Assembly (NCBI RefSeq): GCF_016595435.1
Contig: NZ_JAENIJ010000028.1
Span: forward strand, 1 to 57,508
Origin: Luteolibacter pohnpeiensis
Lineage (GTDB): Bacteria; Verrucomicrobiota; Verrucomicrobiia; Verrucomicrobiales; Akkermansiaceae
Length of the DNA stretch: 57,508 nt
Direction of reading: 5' to 3'
Shown: positions 26,049 through 34,415 of the stretch, piece by piece
Layout: the number at the start of each line of letters is the position of its first letter
Position numbering within the stretch: the first letter of the stretch is position 1
Translations under genes and position numbers: made by a program
The notes under the pieces: generated by a model
What the model saw: only the letters and a program-made list of their open reading frames with translations
What the model was told of the DNA's origin: nothing
Database searches by the model: none

Positions 26049-27085
26049 GCTGGTGCGCCTGCAGCGATCGCCTCCTCATACAGATCATTGCGATAGATTT
26101 CAGAGAGTATTGCAGAAGTGCCCTTTGGCACCAGGCCAAGAGACCGCAATCCTGCGAGTGTCCATGATGCTTTATCCAAAGTCGGCGGATTGACTTGAGG
26201 TCCGTGGAAGAGATGAAACGGAGTCATGTTTTTCGTTCCACCGCCAGAGTTGAATGGTTGGCCCATGCTGTTGGCTAGCACTTCAACAGGCGCGCCGGTG
26301 TATTCCTTGCGAGCAAGAATCTGGATCATTTCGGAGCGGAAATCAGGTTCGTCGCAAAGCTTGCATGCCTCCAACAAGGCGGCAGTTAGAGCGACGGCAT
26401 CTTCCCTCCTGGAATCGGTGAAACCTCCATCGAGCAACAAGACTTTTTCAGGATGACCATGGGAAATATCTGCTGATACGGCGGGGCACCATGCTTCACC
26501 AGTGAGAATCGAGGCAGAGTTCCACGGCTCACCTACGCAATAGCCATCGATATGTCCTGCCTTCAAATGGCGTGGCATGAGAGGCGGGGGGAGGAAGATG
26601 ATCTCGACCAGATCGGGTGAGGTGATTCCTTGTCGCTGCAGCCATGTATTTAGCAGAATGTGATGTGAAGAAAAGCGATGGGGAGCAGCCATGGTGAACG
26701 GCCGGTCCTTCTTCCATGAATGTGTTAGGTAGGAAAGCAGTCCCTCTCCGGTGCCGATGAGCACGGGATCCAAGTCCATCGAAAGTGTGATGGCGTTTCC
26801 GTGGAGATTGAGAACCATCGGCACCGCGACCTTACGCCGAACATTGCCGGCACCCATGGCCAGTGAAAATGCGATTCCCGATATGCACTGGGCACCATCC
26901 AAATCGCCATAGAATATTTTATCTCTGACAGTGGCCCATCCTAATTCACGCGATAGTCGAACTTTTAAATGATGTTTTCGGAATATTCCCATTTCCTTTG
27001 CCACGGCCATGGGGGCGCAATCACTCAAAGGCACGAAGCCCAGTCGGATGTTTGGATTTTCAATAAGGGATGGGTTTGCGGGCAT
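26045..27085 (-). CDS. nasS: Nitrate-binding protein, NasS/NrtA-like (CmpA family), no signal peptide
   Basis: The protein resembles the periplasmic-binding family of NrtA, CmpA and the soluble sensor NasS: IRLGFVPLSDCAPMAVAKEMGIFRKHHLKV, DGAQCISGIAFSLAMG, HHILLNTWLQRQGI, MPRHLKAGHIDGYCVGEPWNS, and LLDGGFTDSRREDAVALTAALLEACK. It has no secretion signal and no permease or ATPase beside it, so a cytoplasmic nitrate sensor (NasS) fits better than an ABC component. The usual partner, antiterminator NasT, is not in the window. The start is uncertain: Met at 27085 gives 346 residues, Met at 27130 gives 361. It is transcribed away from lysR. Confidence 0.82.
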   Translation of the reverse strand: MPANPSLIENPNIRLGFVPLSDCAPMAVAKEMGIFRKHHLKVRLSRELGWATVRDKIFYGDLDGAQCISGIAFSLAMGAGNVRRKVAVPMVLNLHGNAITLSMDLDPVLIGTGEGLLSYLTHSWKKDRPFTMAAPHRFSSHHILLNTWLQRQGITSPDLVEIIFLPPPLMPRHLKAGHIDGYCVGEPWNSASILTGEAWCPAVSADISHGHPEKVLLLDGGFTDSRREDAVALTAALLEACKLCDEPDFRSEMIQILARKEYTGAPVEVLANSMGQPFNSGGGTKNMTPFHLFHGPQVNPPTLDKASWTLAGLRSLGLVPKGTSAILSEIYRNDLYEEAIAAGAPA

Positions 27086-27128
27086 ACCCGATCCACAGCG
27101 CGATGAATGCCAATCCAGACCTTTTGGC

Positions 27129-27143
27129 ATGAGCCATGCTGGT
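27129..27143. promoter_or_regulatory. Half-conserved operator between the nasS and lysR starts
   Basis: ATGAG-CCATG-CTGGT keeps one perfect arm of the ATGAG-N5-CTCAT motif and a similar spacer, but the second arm matches at only two of five positions. It sits between the divergent nasS (if started at 27085) and lysR genes, where autoregulatory LysR sites usually lie. This is weak evidence taken alone. Confidence 0.3.
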
Positions 27144-27179
27144 GAATCGCTGTCTTCCACATGAAGGCGATTGATGATT

Positions 27180-28109
27180 ATGGATTGGGTTCCTGATTTA
27201 CGGCAGTTGAGGGCGTTTGTTGCTGTCGTCGAGGAAGAAAGCTTTACGATGGCTGCGAGACGGTTGTTTGTCACGCAGTCAGCAGTCAGCCATTCGTTGC
27301 GCGCGCTGGAAGAACAGTTGGATTGCAAGCTGCTGGATCGCGCGGGGAAACGTGTTGCTGTTACGGTCGAAGGTGAATTGCTGTTGAAGCGTTCCAAGCT
27401 GGTTTTACAGGAACTGGAGCGAGCCAGCCGTGATCTGGATGGACTCAGACGCTGGGGACAAACACGCATTCGAATCGGTGCACCTCACACGCTGTGTCAT
27501 TTTGTGGTTCCTTCGGTGTTACGGGAATTCCGAGATTGTTTTCCGAGATGCGAGCCAGTGATTGAGGCTGCGGATACCACCATTTTGTTAGATCGACTTT
27601 CTAACGCGGAATTGGATCTCGTGGTTGGGCTTAAACCACGCGGTAGGAGCGCTGATGGTTATCGACCGATGTTTAAGGATAAACTTTCGTTTGTCGTTTC
27701 ACCATTTCACCCATGGGCACCAGGAGGTGAAGGCAATCGGGATGATTTGGAAGACCAGCAATTCATCATTTATGCCAAGGCTTCCGAGACTTATCGCTTG
27801 ATTGAAGAATGGATGGGAGATCGCGCGCATCGGGTTAAGAAACCGCTAGTGCTTGGCGATATGCAGGCGATCAAGGAAATGGCGAAACTTGGAATCGGCA
27901 TTGGAATTGTCGCACCGTGGGCTGCTGCTCGTGAGATCGATGAGGGAAGTTTGATTGCTGTCGAAATCGGTGACAATGGAATCAGCCGTGAATGGGGAGT
28001 TTTTCATTCACCCAAAAAAGATCCCAGCTTGGTCGAGGAAGCGTTCATCGGGCTGTGTGAAATGGCTTTTGCGGCGATGCCGCCTGGCATCGCCGAGCCG
28101 ATCTGTTAG
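27180..28109 (+). CDS. LysR-family transcriptional regulator of the nitrate cluster
   Basis: The N-terminal winged helix-turn-helix is typical: LRQLRAFVAVVEEESFTMAARRLFVTQSAVSHSLRALEEQLDCKLLDR is spread over about residues 6-55, then KRVAVTVEGELLL. The effector domain follows (IRIGAPHTLCHFVVPSVLREF; ELDLVVGLKPRG; MAKLGIGIGIVAPWAA). Codons at 27171 (TTG), 27174 and 27180 (ATG) are possible starts; 27180 fits the family start best. It lies between nasS and the porin gene, and its stop overlaps the end of the convergent porin gene by 4 bases. Given the T-N11-A palindromes nearby, it probably controls narK, nirA and porin transcription. The effector is unknown. Confidence 0.9.
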   Translation: MDWVPDLRQLRAFVAVVEEESFTMAARRLFVTQSAVSHSLRALEEQLDCKLLDRAGKRVAVTVEGELLLKRSKLVLQELERASRDLDGLRRWGQTRIRIGAPHTLCHFVVPSVLREFRDCFPRCEPVIEAADTTILLDRLSNAELDLVVGLKPRGRSADGYRPMFKDKLSFVVSPFHPWAPGGEGNRDDLEDQQFIIYAKASETYRLIEEWMGDRAHRVKKPLVLGDMQAIKEMAKLGIGIGIVAPWAAAREIDEGSLIAVEIGDNGISREWGVFHSPKKDPSLVEEAFIGLCEMAFAAMPPGIAEPIC

Positions 28110-29308
28110 AATGAATAATTCATTTCCACCGAAAACCGGGTGGTGGTTGGTAGTTTTCCTTCAGATTCGAAATGCGCAAATTTCGCAATTGCGGTGAATG
28201 ACTCGTCGAACTTTTTGACTAAGACCGAGTCAAATTCCCATCCCAGATCCGTTGAAATCGCATCATCGCCGAACGCGTGTGCGACATTTGTCCATTTCAA
28301 CCCGGCGACAAGGGGCAGCGTATGGGACAGATAAATATCTGAAATGCCGCCATGTGTTCCCGCAATCCGCTGCCCAATGAATGCATCTGCATATCCGTTG
28401 AACGCGTGGACGGTTGCCAGAGGTGTCTGGAATCCGGCGTCGAGATGTTCCAACCCGATGGTGACGTTTTGATCGCCAAATTTTTTACCAGCCGTGCCAT
28501 GATAATAACAGGCGTTCAGCGAGTTGGCTGGACCGGCGTCTTGCTGATATGCGAATTCACCGTATAAATCGAACCCTAACAGATTTCCTGCTGCACTGAA
28601 TCCGTAAGTTTGATTGTTCCAACCAGATGGCTGATCGAAATCCATCAGATAAACATACCCGCCAAGCTGAAGCCCTTCGAAACCGGTGTAGGCGGCGTTA
28701 AACAAATGTAAGTTGGAATCGACATTTCGAGCAATGCCAATCGCGTCCGAGCCAAAGATTCGATTCACTTGATCGACAAAAGCATAATTGAGAGTCAAAT
28801 CCGTAATCGATTTGTTAGAGATCGAGAAGGCATCAAAGGTTTGTTCATTCTGGCGCCATCCAACGTTTCCGACAAAAGCTGCGTTGTCATAAATGATTCG
28901 TTGGCGGCCGAGTCGCACCATGCTTTCGAAGCCAGAGTATTGAAGAAATGCCTGATTCAGCTCGTTGGTTTCCGGATCTCCGATGACCGAGTTATTCAAC
29001 ACAAAGGGTTTCGCGCCCGCAGCCCCGCCATTGTAATCATCGATTGCCGCTTGGGAGAATTCTCCTTCCACGAGCGCGCTGAAGCCGTTCCAGTCTCTCG
29101 TTTTTAGACCGAGTCGTTCACGAATCGTCAATGCATGCGAGGCGTCGAATCCATCAACATCTGCAAATTCATAACGCGCCCGGATATTGATGGTTGGTGT
29201 AATCCAGGATGGTTCTTTGGCGGTGGCGGGTAGCGTGGTGAGCAAATCGGGTGATCCTGCTGTGGCGAAGGAACTGGTGAAAAGCAGTACGGCAAATTGG
29301 TTTTTCAT
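28106..29308 (-). CDS. Outer-membrane porin-like beta-barrel protein
   Basis: With the Met at 29308 the protein has 400 residues: signal peptide MKNQFAVLLFTSSFATAGS, then alternating hydrophobic/polar strands (ITPTINIRARYEFADVDGFD, LGLKTRDWNGFSALVEGEFS, MVRLGRQRIIYDNAAFVGNV, SITDLTLNYAFVDQVNRIFG) and a C-terminal strand ending in Phe (VEMNYSF), the usual outer-membrane assembly signal. RLGRQRI is common in alginate-export-like porins. It shares the ATGAG-N5-CTCAT operator with nirA and narK, which suggests it admits nitrate through the outer membrane. The substrate is inferred from context only. Confidence 0.8.
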   Translation of the reverse strand: MKNQFAVLLFTSSFATAGSPDLLTTLPATAKEPSWITPTINIRARYEFADVDGFDASHALTIRERLGLKTRDWNGFSALVEGEFSQAAIDDYNGGAAGAKPFVLNNSVIGDPETNELNQAFLQYSGFESMVRLGRQRIIYDNAAFVGNVGWRQNEQTFDAFSISNKSITDLTLNYAFVDQVNRIFGSDAIGIARNVDSNLHLFNAAYTGFEGLQLGGYVYLMDFDQPSGWNNQTYGFSAAGNLLGFDLYGEFAYQQDAGPANSLNACYYHGTAGKKFGDQNVTIGLEHLDAGFQTPLATVHAFNGYADAFIGQRIAGTHGGISDIYLSHTLPLVAGLKWTNVAHAFGDDAISTDLGWEFDSVLVKKFDESFTAIAKFAHFESEGKLPTTTRFSVEMNYSF

Positions 29309-29406
29309 CGAATTCAGGTTCTTGGTTCTGCTATCAAGAAGAGCCAAAAACTTGCCAGAGTCAGTCCGAAGCGAATCTAACTGCTTGAACGCTTTTCCCG
29401 CTGGAC

Positions 29407-29421
29407 ATGAGCGCGACTCAT
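29407..29421. promoter_or_regulatory. Palindromic LysR-type operator candidate upstream of the porin gene
   Basis: ATGAG-CGCGA-CTCAT has perfect arms that extend to 7 bp (ACATGAG...CTCATGT). Its centre is about 106 bases before the porin start, nearly the same distance as at nirA. It also lies about 55 bases before the divergent hydrolase gene, so it could affect both. Confidence 0.62.
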
Positions 29422-29475
29422 GTTTGAACCAGCTTCATCGATTTGGTGAGATCGATTTGCTGGGGAATCGGCAAG

Positions 29476-30396
29476 ATGATTGCTTCAGAACCAACGATGA
29501 TCGAAGAAGTGACAGGTTATATCCCGGTGGATGGCTACCGGGTTTGGTATCGCAAGATTGGCAGCGGGGGAATTCCCTTGCTGGTTTTACATGGCGGACC
29601 GGGAGCGGGGCATGATTATCTGGAAACACTGGAGGAACTCGCCGTCGATCGAACGGTGATTTTTTACGATCAGTTAGGTTGTGGGAAATCGGACCAGCCG
29701 GATGATGTTTCATTATGGCAAATGGATCGGTTTGTTCGTGAAATTGACACAGTTCGTGATTTTTTGGGACTAAAGCAAATTCACTTATTGGGCCAATCCT
29801 GGGGAGGTTGGCTGGGGATTGAATACATGCTCACGCAGCCATCCGGGATTGTAAGTTTGGTATTGGCCAGCACCTCGGCGAGCGTGCCTCAGTTTGTCAG
29901 TGAAGCTGCTCGCTTGAAGTCAGAACTTCCGGGAGATATTCCCGCAATTTTGAATCATTACGAAGCATTGGGAGAATGGCGAAACCCGGAATACGAAAAA
30001 GCCGTGAGCGAATTCTACAAGCGCCATCTGTGTCGCCTGGACCCATGGCCCTCGCCTTATCTTCGAACTTTGGACAATCTTGACGGCAATGCGGTTTACG
30101 AAACGATGAACGGCCCCAATGAGTTCATCGTGATTGGAAATCTATCCAATTGGAATCGTGTGCCTCGTTTGGGTGAAATTACAGCACCTACTCTCGTCAC
30201 CGTTGGGCGTTACGATGAGATCACACCGGCTTGTTCGCAAACCATCGTCGATGGGATACCAGGTGCGCGGATGCTGATTTTTGAGGAAAGCTCGCACACT
30301 GCGCATCTTGAGGAAAAAGAGGCTTACTTGGCTGCAGTCGGCAGTTTCATGAAAGAGGCCGAGCAACAAACTCAGTCAGCGCCATCGCTTCCATAA
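29476..30396 (+). CDS. Proline iminopeptidase-like alpha/beta hydrolase (peptidase family S33)
   Basis: The 306-residue alpha/beta hydrolase has the oxyanion-hole motif VLHGGPGAGHDY, the sheet motif YDQLGCGKSDQP, and the nucleophile elbow GQSWGGWLGIEY (Ser). The acid is probably the Asp in VGRYDEITPA and the base the His in ESSHTAHLEE. These residues and the spacing fit proline iminopeptidases, which remove N-terminal proline from peptides in the cytoplasm; other amide or ester substrates are possible in this family. Starts at 29443 (TTG), 29476 and 29497 (ATG) are all open. I prefer 29476, which follows GGGGAATCGGCAAG. Confidence 0.85.
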   Translation: MIASEPTMIEEVTGYIPVDGYRVWYRKIGSGGIPLLVLHGGPGAGHDYLETLEELAVDRTVIFYDQLGCGKSDQPDDVSLWQMDRFVREIDTVRDFLGLKQIHLLGQSWGGWLGIEYMLTQPSGIVSLVLASTSASVPQFVSEAARLKSELPGDIPAILNHYEALGEWRNPEYEKAVSEFYKRHLCRLDPWPSPYLRTLDNLDGNAVYETMNGPNEFIVIGNLSNWNRVPRLGEITAPTLVTVGRYDEITPACSQTIVDGIPGARMLIFEESSHTAHLEEKEAYLAAVGSFMKEAEQQTQSAPSLP

Positions 30397-30506
30397 CTAC
30401 TATGAATGCAGTAGTGGTGGACGGCCAGGCATTTTGGGACGCAGCTGCGATGTGCATCTAATTCCTTGATCGACAAACACCAGCTGGATATCTACATCCC
30501 GTTGGT

Positions 30507-31076
30507 GTGGAAGAACTCACAACCATTCTGAAGTCTGCAAGCGGTGACAGTGGGCTTGTGTCGACCGAGCTCCTGCCTCTTGTATACGACGAATTGCGAA
30601 GCTTGGCGAAAAAGCGGATGTCTCAGGCTTCGCCCGGTGAAACTCTTCAGGCCACGGCGCTCGTCCATGAGGCTTGGTTGAAAATATCGGGAGATGCGAG
30701 CCGCTCATGGAGCAATCGAGCCCACTTTTTCCGCACTGCGGCTCAAGCAATGCGGCATATCCTGGTCGATCGCGCCAGGGCCAAAGCGAGCGCGAAACGC
30801 GGAGAAAACCCAAAATTTTTGGACATCCAAGTTCACGGTCTCGAGGTGGCGGATACGACACTCGATGAGCGTGTTTTATTGGTGGACGAGATGCTTGAGC
30901 GATTGGAAAAGGAAGATCCGGAGAGTGCTCGTGTGATCGCACTCAAGTTTTTCGGCGGCTTGACGAACAAGGAAATTGCCACCATGGACGGAGTGGTGGA
31001 GCGGACGGTTGAGCGCCACTGGGCCTATGCGAAGGCGCGGCTCTATCAAATGATCCGTGAGGAATCAGTTAGATGA
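30507..31076 (+). CDS. ECF-type RNA polymerase sigma factor (kinase-associated group)
   Basis: The 189-residue protein contains region 2 (LLPLVYDELRSLAKKRMSQ, ETLQATALVHEAWLKI, RAHFFRTAAQAMRHILVDRAR) and region 4 (ESARVIALKFFGGLTNKEIA, VVERTVERHWAYAKARLYQMI). LVHEAWLKI and the AMRHILVDRAR segment place it in the TIGR02999-like ECF group of Planctomycetes, Verrucomicrobia and Acidobacteria, whose genes often sit beside Ser/Thr kinases rather than anti-sigma factors. Translation starts at GTG. The stop overlaps the kinase start by 4 bases (ATGA), so the two are expressed together, and the kinase may control it. Confidence 0.93.
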   Translation: MEELTTILKSASGDSGLVSTELLPLVYDELRSLAKKRMSQASPGETLQATALVHEAWLKISGDASRSWSNRAHFFRTAAQAMRHILVDRARAKASAKRGENPKFLDIQVHGLEVADTTLDERVLLVDEMLERLEKEDPESARVIALKFFGGLTNKEIATMDGVVERTVERHWAYAKARLYQMIREESVR

Positions 31077-33259
31077 AGCCATCGATCGACCGATTGCTTT
31101 TCACGGCGGCTGCTGGGTTTGCCAGCCAGGCTGAGCGCAAAGCATTTTTGGAATTTGCGTGCCGGAATGATCCGGATCGATTGATGCGGCTTGAGGAGCT
31201 TCTGGAAGTTCGCCGCGATGCGGAGGATTTTTTCGAATTCCAACCGAAAGTTCAAAAAGAATCCGATTCGGAAGATGAGCGGGGGTTGGGAGCGCGCATC
31301 GGTCCATATCGTTTGATAGAGCGTCTCGGTTCGGGCGGCTGTGGAGTTGTTTATTTGGCTGAGCAACTGGAACCTGTGAAGCGAAATGTCGCGCTGAAAA
31401 TCATCCGGTTAGGGATGGATACGGAAAATGTCATCGCTCGCTTTAATTTGGAGAGGGAAGCGCTTGCTCTGATGGATCACCCAAACATTGCGCGGGTTCT
31501 TGATGCGGGGACCACCGCATCCGGACGCCCTTATTTTGTGATGGAGTTGGTGGATGGTGAAAAAATTACGGAGTTTTGCGATCGGCATCGACTTGGATTG
31601 CGTGAGCGCCTGGAGGTTTTTCGATTGGTTTGTGAGGCGATCCAGCATGCCCACCAAAAGGGCGTGGTTCACCGCGATATCAAACCTTCCAATGTTTTGG
31701 TGCGGGCACATGAACGGCGGTTTGAACCAAAGGTGATCGATTTCGGAATTGCGAAGGCGACTGCCGGCGGAATCGACCCTGCTGGAACAGCGACCAAGTT
31801 CGGAGAATTCATCGGAACTCCTGCCTACGTTAGTCCTGAACAGGCCGAAGGAAACGTTGATATTGATACACGAAGCGACATTTACAGTTTGGGCGCATTG
31901 TTGTGTGAACTTCTAACAGGAAGCCCGCCATTGCCATTCGAGCGTTTTGATCGGAGAGGTGTGGAAGAAATCCGCGATCTCTTACGTGAGAGTTCGACAA
32001 GTGCTCCCTCGATGAAGCTGCTCAACATTCCTGATGGTGAGATCGAAGAAGTGGCGAACAGTCGCGGTGTGGATGCGCAACGCTTGAAAAGCATGCTTTC
32101 CGGTGATCTTGACTGGATTGTGATGAAAGCAACCGAGAAAGATCGTCAACGTCGCTATGAAACAGCCGATGGATTGGCGATGGATGTGGGGAGATATCTC
32201 CGCGAGGAGCCAGTGCTTGCACGTCCCCCGAGCCGTCGGTATTTGCTAACAAAATGGGTTCGCAGGAACCGGGTCACGTTTGCTGCAGGCAGTGTGGCTC
32301 TGTTTGGAATCCTGAGTGGATTTGGCATTTCCACCTGGTTGTTTGTTAGAGAGCGCCAAGCCCGGCACGAACAGGCAAAGCTAAGAATTGTAGCCGAGCA
32401 GGCTACAGCCAACGAAATTCGATTGCGCGAGGATGCCAAGGTTGCTGATCAAGTCCGCCAGGCTGCGGTGCTCTTGAAATACAACGACGTGCAGCCTGCA
32501 GACGCGTTGCTGGACGGTTTACCGGCAGAGAGGGTTCCGCATTCCCTCGAAGCCGCGGACACTTTCATGAAAGTGGCGAACTGGAATCTTTCCCAGGGCA
32601 GATGGGAGGCAGCCGCACAGCGGTTCTACGCTCTCGGCTATGTGCTCACCAATGTCGATATGTCGGATTCAGAGCATATTTCGTTCGACTTATTATCGGT
32701 GATGACTGCAGTTTGCGAATGGGGAAGTGATGAGCAATTTGAGAATTTGCGCAATTTGGCGATCATTCGATTCTCAGATTCAGCGAATCCAATTGTAGCA
32801 GAGCAGGTGATCAAAGCGACATTGTTGAAGCCTGCAACGCCCGAAATTTTATCAAAAATCCAGCCTTTGGCTAAAATTCTCGAATCTTCGATCGATGAAA
32901 AACGCGGCCCAAAAACTCCGCATATGGTTGCGTGGAGACAGTTTTCTCTAGCGTTACTTGCTTACCGCGGAGAAAATCTCGAAATGGCAGCGAAGTTGGC
33001 CGCGAGCAGTTTGGTAATGGCGGCAAATAGCGAACCCCGGACTGTGTCAGACGAGCTGATTCTGGCGATGGTGAATCTTAGGCAAGGACGCAAAGAATTG
33101 GCCCGGGAAAAAATACAAACTTTGCGTGGTGAGGTGGACGAGTGGATGCAAGAACCATTTAAAGTGACCAATTCCGATGGCACGCTCTGGTACAACCAAG
33201 GGGCAGTGCTTATTCTTCTGAAAGAAGCAGAGCGCATGCTCAAGAACTCGGGGGGCTAA
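31073..33259 (+). CDS. Transmembrane Ser/Thr protein kinase paired with the ECF sigma factor
   Basis: The 728-residue protein has a Hanks-type kinase at about 80-390: YRLIERLGSGGCGVVYLAEQ (Gly-rich loop), VALKIIRLG (Lys), VVHRDIKPSNVLV (HRD), VIDFGIAKA (DFG), and TPAYVSPEQAEG. The juxtamembrane part ends RRYLLTKWVRRNRVTFA. One membrane helix follows near 401-425 (VALFGILSGFGISTWLFV), then about 300 helical residues outside the cytoplasm with no motif I recognise, perhaps TPR-like. A short N-terminal segment has sequence similar to kinase-associated regions (ADRLMRLEELLEVRRDAEDF-like). It is probably a sensor whose outer part receives a signal and whose kinase phosphorylates the sigma factor or a partner. 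Confidence 0.9.
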   Translation: MKPSIDRLLFTAAAGFASQAERKAFLEFACRNDPDRLMRLEELLEVRRDAEDFFEFQPKVQKESDSEDERGLGARIGPYRLIERLGSGGCGVVYLAEQLEPVKRNVALKIIRLGMDTENVIARFNLEREALALMDHPNIARVLDAGTTASGRPYFVMELVDGEKITEFCDRHRLGLRERLEVFRLVCEAIQHAHQKGVVHRDIKPSNVLVRAHERRFEPKVIDFGIAKATAGGIDPAGTATKFGEFIGTPAYVSPEQAEGNVDIDTRSDIYSLGALLCELLTGSPPLPFERFDRRGVEEIRDLLRESSTSAPSMKLLNIPDGEIEEVANSRGVDAQRLKSMLSGDLDWIVMKATEKDRQRRYETADGLAMDVGRYLREEPVLARPPSRRYLLTKWVRRNRVTFAAGSVALFGILSGFGISTWLFVRERQARHEQAKLRIVAEQATANEIRLREDAKVADQVRQAAVLLKYNDVQPADALLDGLPAERVPHSLEAADTFMKVANWNLSQGRWEAAAQRFYALGYVLTNVDMSDSEHISFDLLSVMTAVCEWGSDEQFENLRNLAIIRFSDSANPIVAEQVIKATLLKPATPEILSKIQPLAKILESSIDEKRGPKTPHMVAWRQFSLALLAYRGENLEMAAKLAASSLVMAANSEPRTVSDELILAMVNLRQGRKELAREKIQTLRGEVDEWMQEPFKVTNSDGTLWYNQGAVLILLKEAERMLKNSGG

Positions 33260-33450
33260 TACTTTCAGGGGTTTTGGGACTAGAAGTGGTCGTTTGTTTC
33301 TGAGTATTCGGACGACTGATGGCAAATTCATGGTCTTCCAAATTTATCTGTCGGGTTCCGTGAGAGGAATTCGTTGTTCATCATGGAGGATCGTTCTCGG
33401 CGAGAGCGAACACCCATTACCTCCTTTTTAAATCCAACGAAAACCCATTG

Positions 33451-34284
33451 ATGAAACAAAAATTCCTTGCCGTTTTATGGTGTGTCCTTGGCACCTGCCT
33501 CCATTCCAAAGCAGCCTTGGTTGCTCATTACCGATTCGACGAAGCGACTGGAGCGACCGCTGCCAATGATGAGTTGGCAGGTACCGCAGGTGCCGTTGGA
33601 TCTGGCGTCACAACAGGCGTAGCGGGAATTTCGGGAAATGCTTATAGCTTTGCAGGTAGCTCCGCGAGCCAGGATGGTATTGTAGATATGGGAAATGCTT
33701 CGTTTTTCTCAGCAATCACCACAAGCGGTGAGTTTACTTTTTCGGTTTGGGTAAATACGACGGATACCACTGGAAATCGCAATACCGTGATTTTTGCCGG
33801 AGACAATACAACCAGCAATGTTTACGCGGATCTTGGAGTCGCAGCTGGCCAAGCAGGCTATCTAGGTTCTGCTAGTGCTCGGAATCGGCCCGTCGGAGCG
33901 GATATATCTCAGCAGACCGGAATCTACAGCTCACCAACGGTTGATCCTGTAAACGATGGGAATTGGCATCTTCTGGTGATGACAGTCAGTATTTCCTCAG
34001 AAATCATGTCTCTCTACGTGGATGGCGTTCTGGCAAATACTCAAATCATGACGACATCCGCATTGCCAAATTTCAATAACTTTGAAATCGGACGACTTGG
34101 TCGATCATCTCCTGTAGATCCATATCAGGGATTGGTTGACGATATTCAAATCTATGATCAGGCCCTTACAGCAAGTGAGGTTGACTTTCTGTATGCAAAC
34201 CCAGGCGTGGCAATTCCGGAACCTCGGATCGTGGCTTTGTTGGGATTAGGGATGTCACTGTCAATTCGCCGCAAGAGAGGTTGA
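33451..34284 (+). CDS. Secreted LamG-domain protein with PEP-CTERM sorting signal
   Basis: The 277-residue protein has a signal peptide (MKQKFLAVLWCVLGTCLHSKA), one LamG/ConA-like domain (LVAHYRFDEATGATAAN; GEFTFSVWVNTTDTTGNRNT; MSLYVDGVLANTQ; FNNFEIGRLGRSSP; GLVDDIQIYDQAL), and a C-terminal tail with IPEP, a hydrophobic stretch VALLGLGMSLS and basic IRRKRG. That tail is the PEP-CTERM signal, normally processed by an exosortase (not in the window). LamG domains bind glycans or mediate adhesion. The ATG at 33451 follows a TTG at 33448. The next gene encodes two further copies of the same LamG domain. Confidence 0.87.
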   Translation: MKQKFLAVLWCVLGTCLHSKAALVAHYRFDEATGATAANDELAGTAGAVGSGVTTGVAGISGNAYSFAGSSASQDGIVDMGNASFFSAITTSGEFTFSVWVNTTDTTGNRNTVIFAGDNTTSNVYADLGVAAGQAGYLGSASARNRPVGADISQQTGIYSSPTVDPVNDGNWHLLVMTVSISSEIMSLYVDGVLANTQIMTTSALPNFNNFEIGRLGRSSPVDPYQGLVDDIQIYDQALTASEVDFLYANPGVAIPEPRIVALLGLGMSLSIRRKRG

Positions 34285-34322
34285 TATCTCAGATTTGCGA
34301 TCAATTGCCTTAATGATTCGAA

Positions 34323-34344
34323 TCGCTCCAATGGGATGGAGTGA
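34323..34344 (+). terminator. Hairpin between the two LamG genes
   Basis: TCGCTCCA and TGGAGTGA form an 8-bp stem (one G-T pair) around ATGGGA, about 40 bases after the first LamG gene. The downstream sequence ATTTCGTTC has no clean T-run, so termination here would be partial at best. Confidence 0.35.
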
Positions 34345-34415
34345 ATTTCGTTCAATTGTGTCGCAATGACATGGTTTAAGGTCTGGTTATCTAATTTATT
34401 AAAATTAAAAAGGTG

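Noticed and set aside
27086..27469. Long N-terminal extension of the nitrate-binding protein antisense to lysR
   Set aside because: The residues are low in hydrophobic pattern, rich in Ser and Arg, and lie opposite the confident lysR helix-turn-helix coding region.
33380..33420. Terminator after the kinase gene (GTTCTC-GGC-GAGAGC hairpin)
   Set aside because: The stem is short, 130 bases after the stop codon, and is not followed by a T-run.
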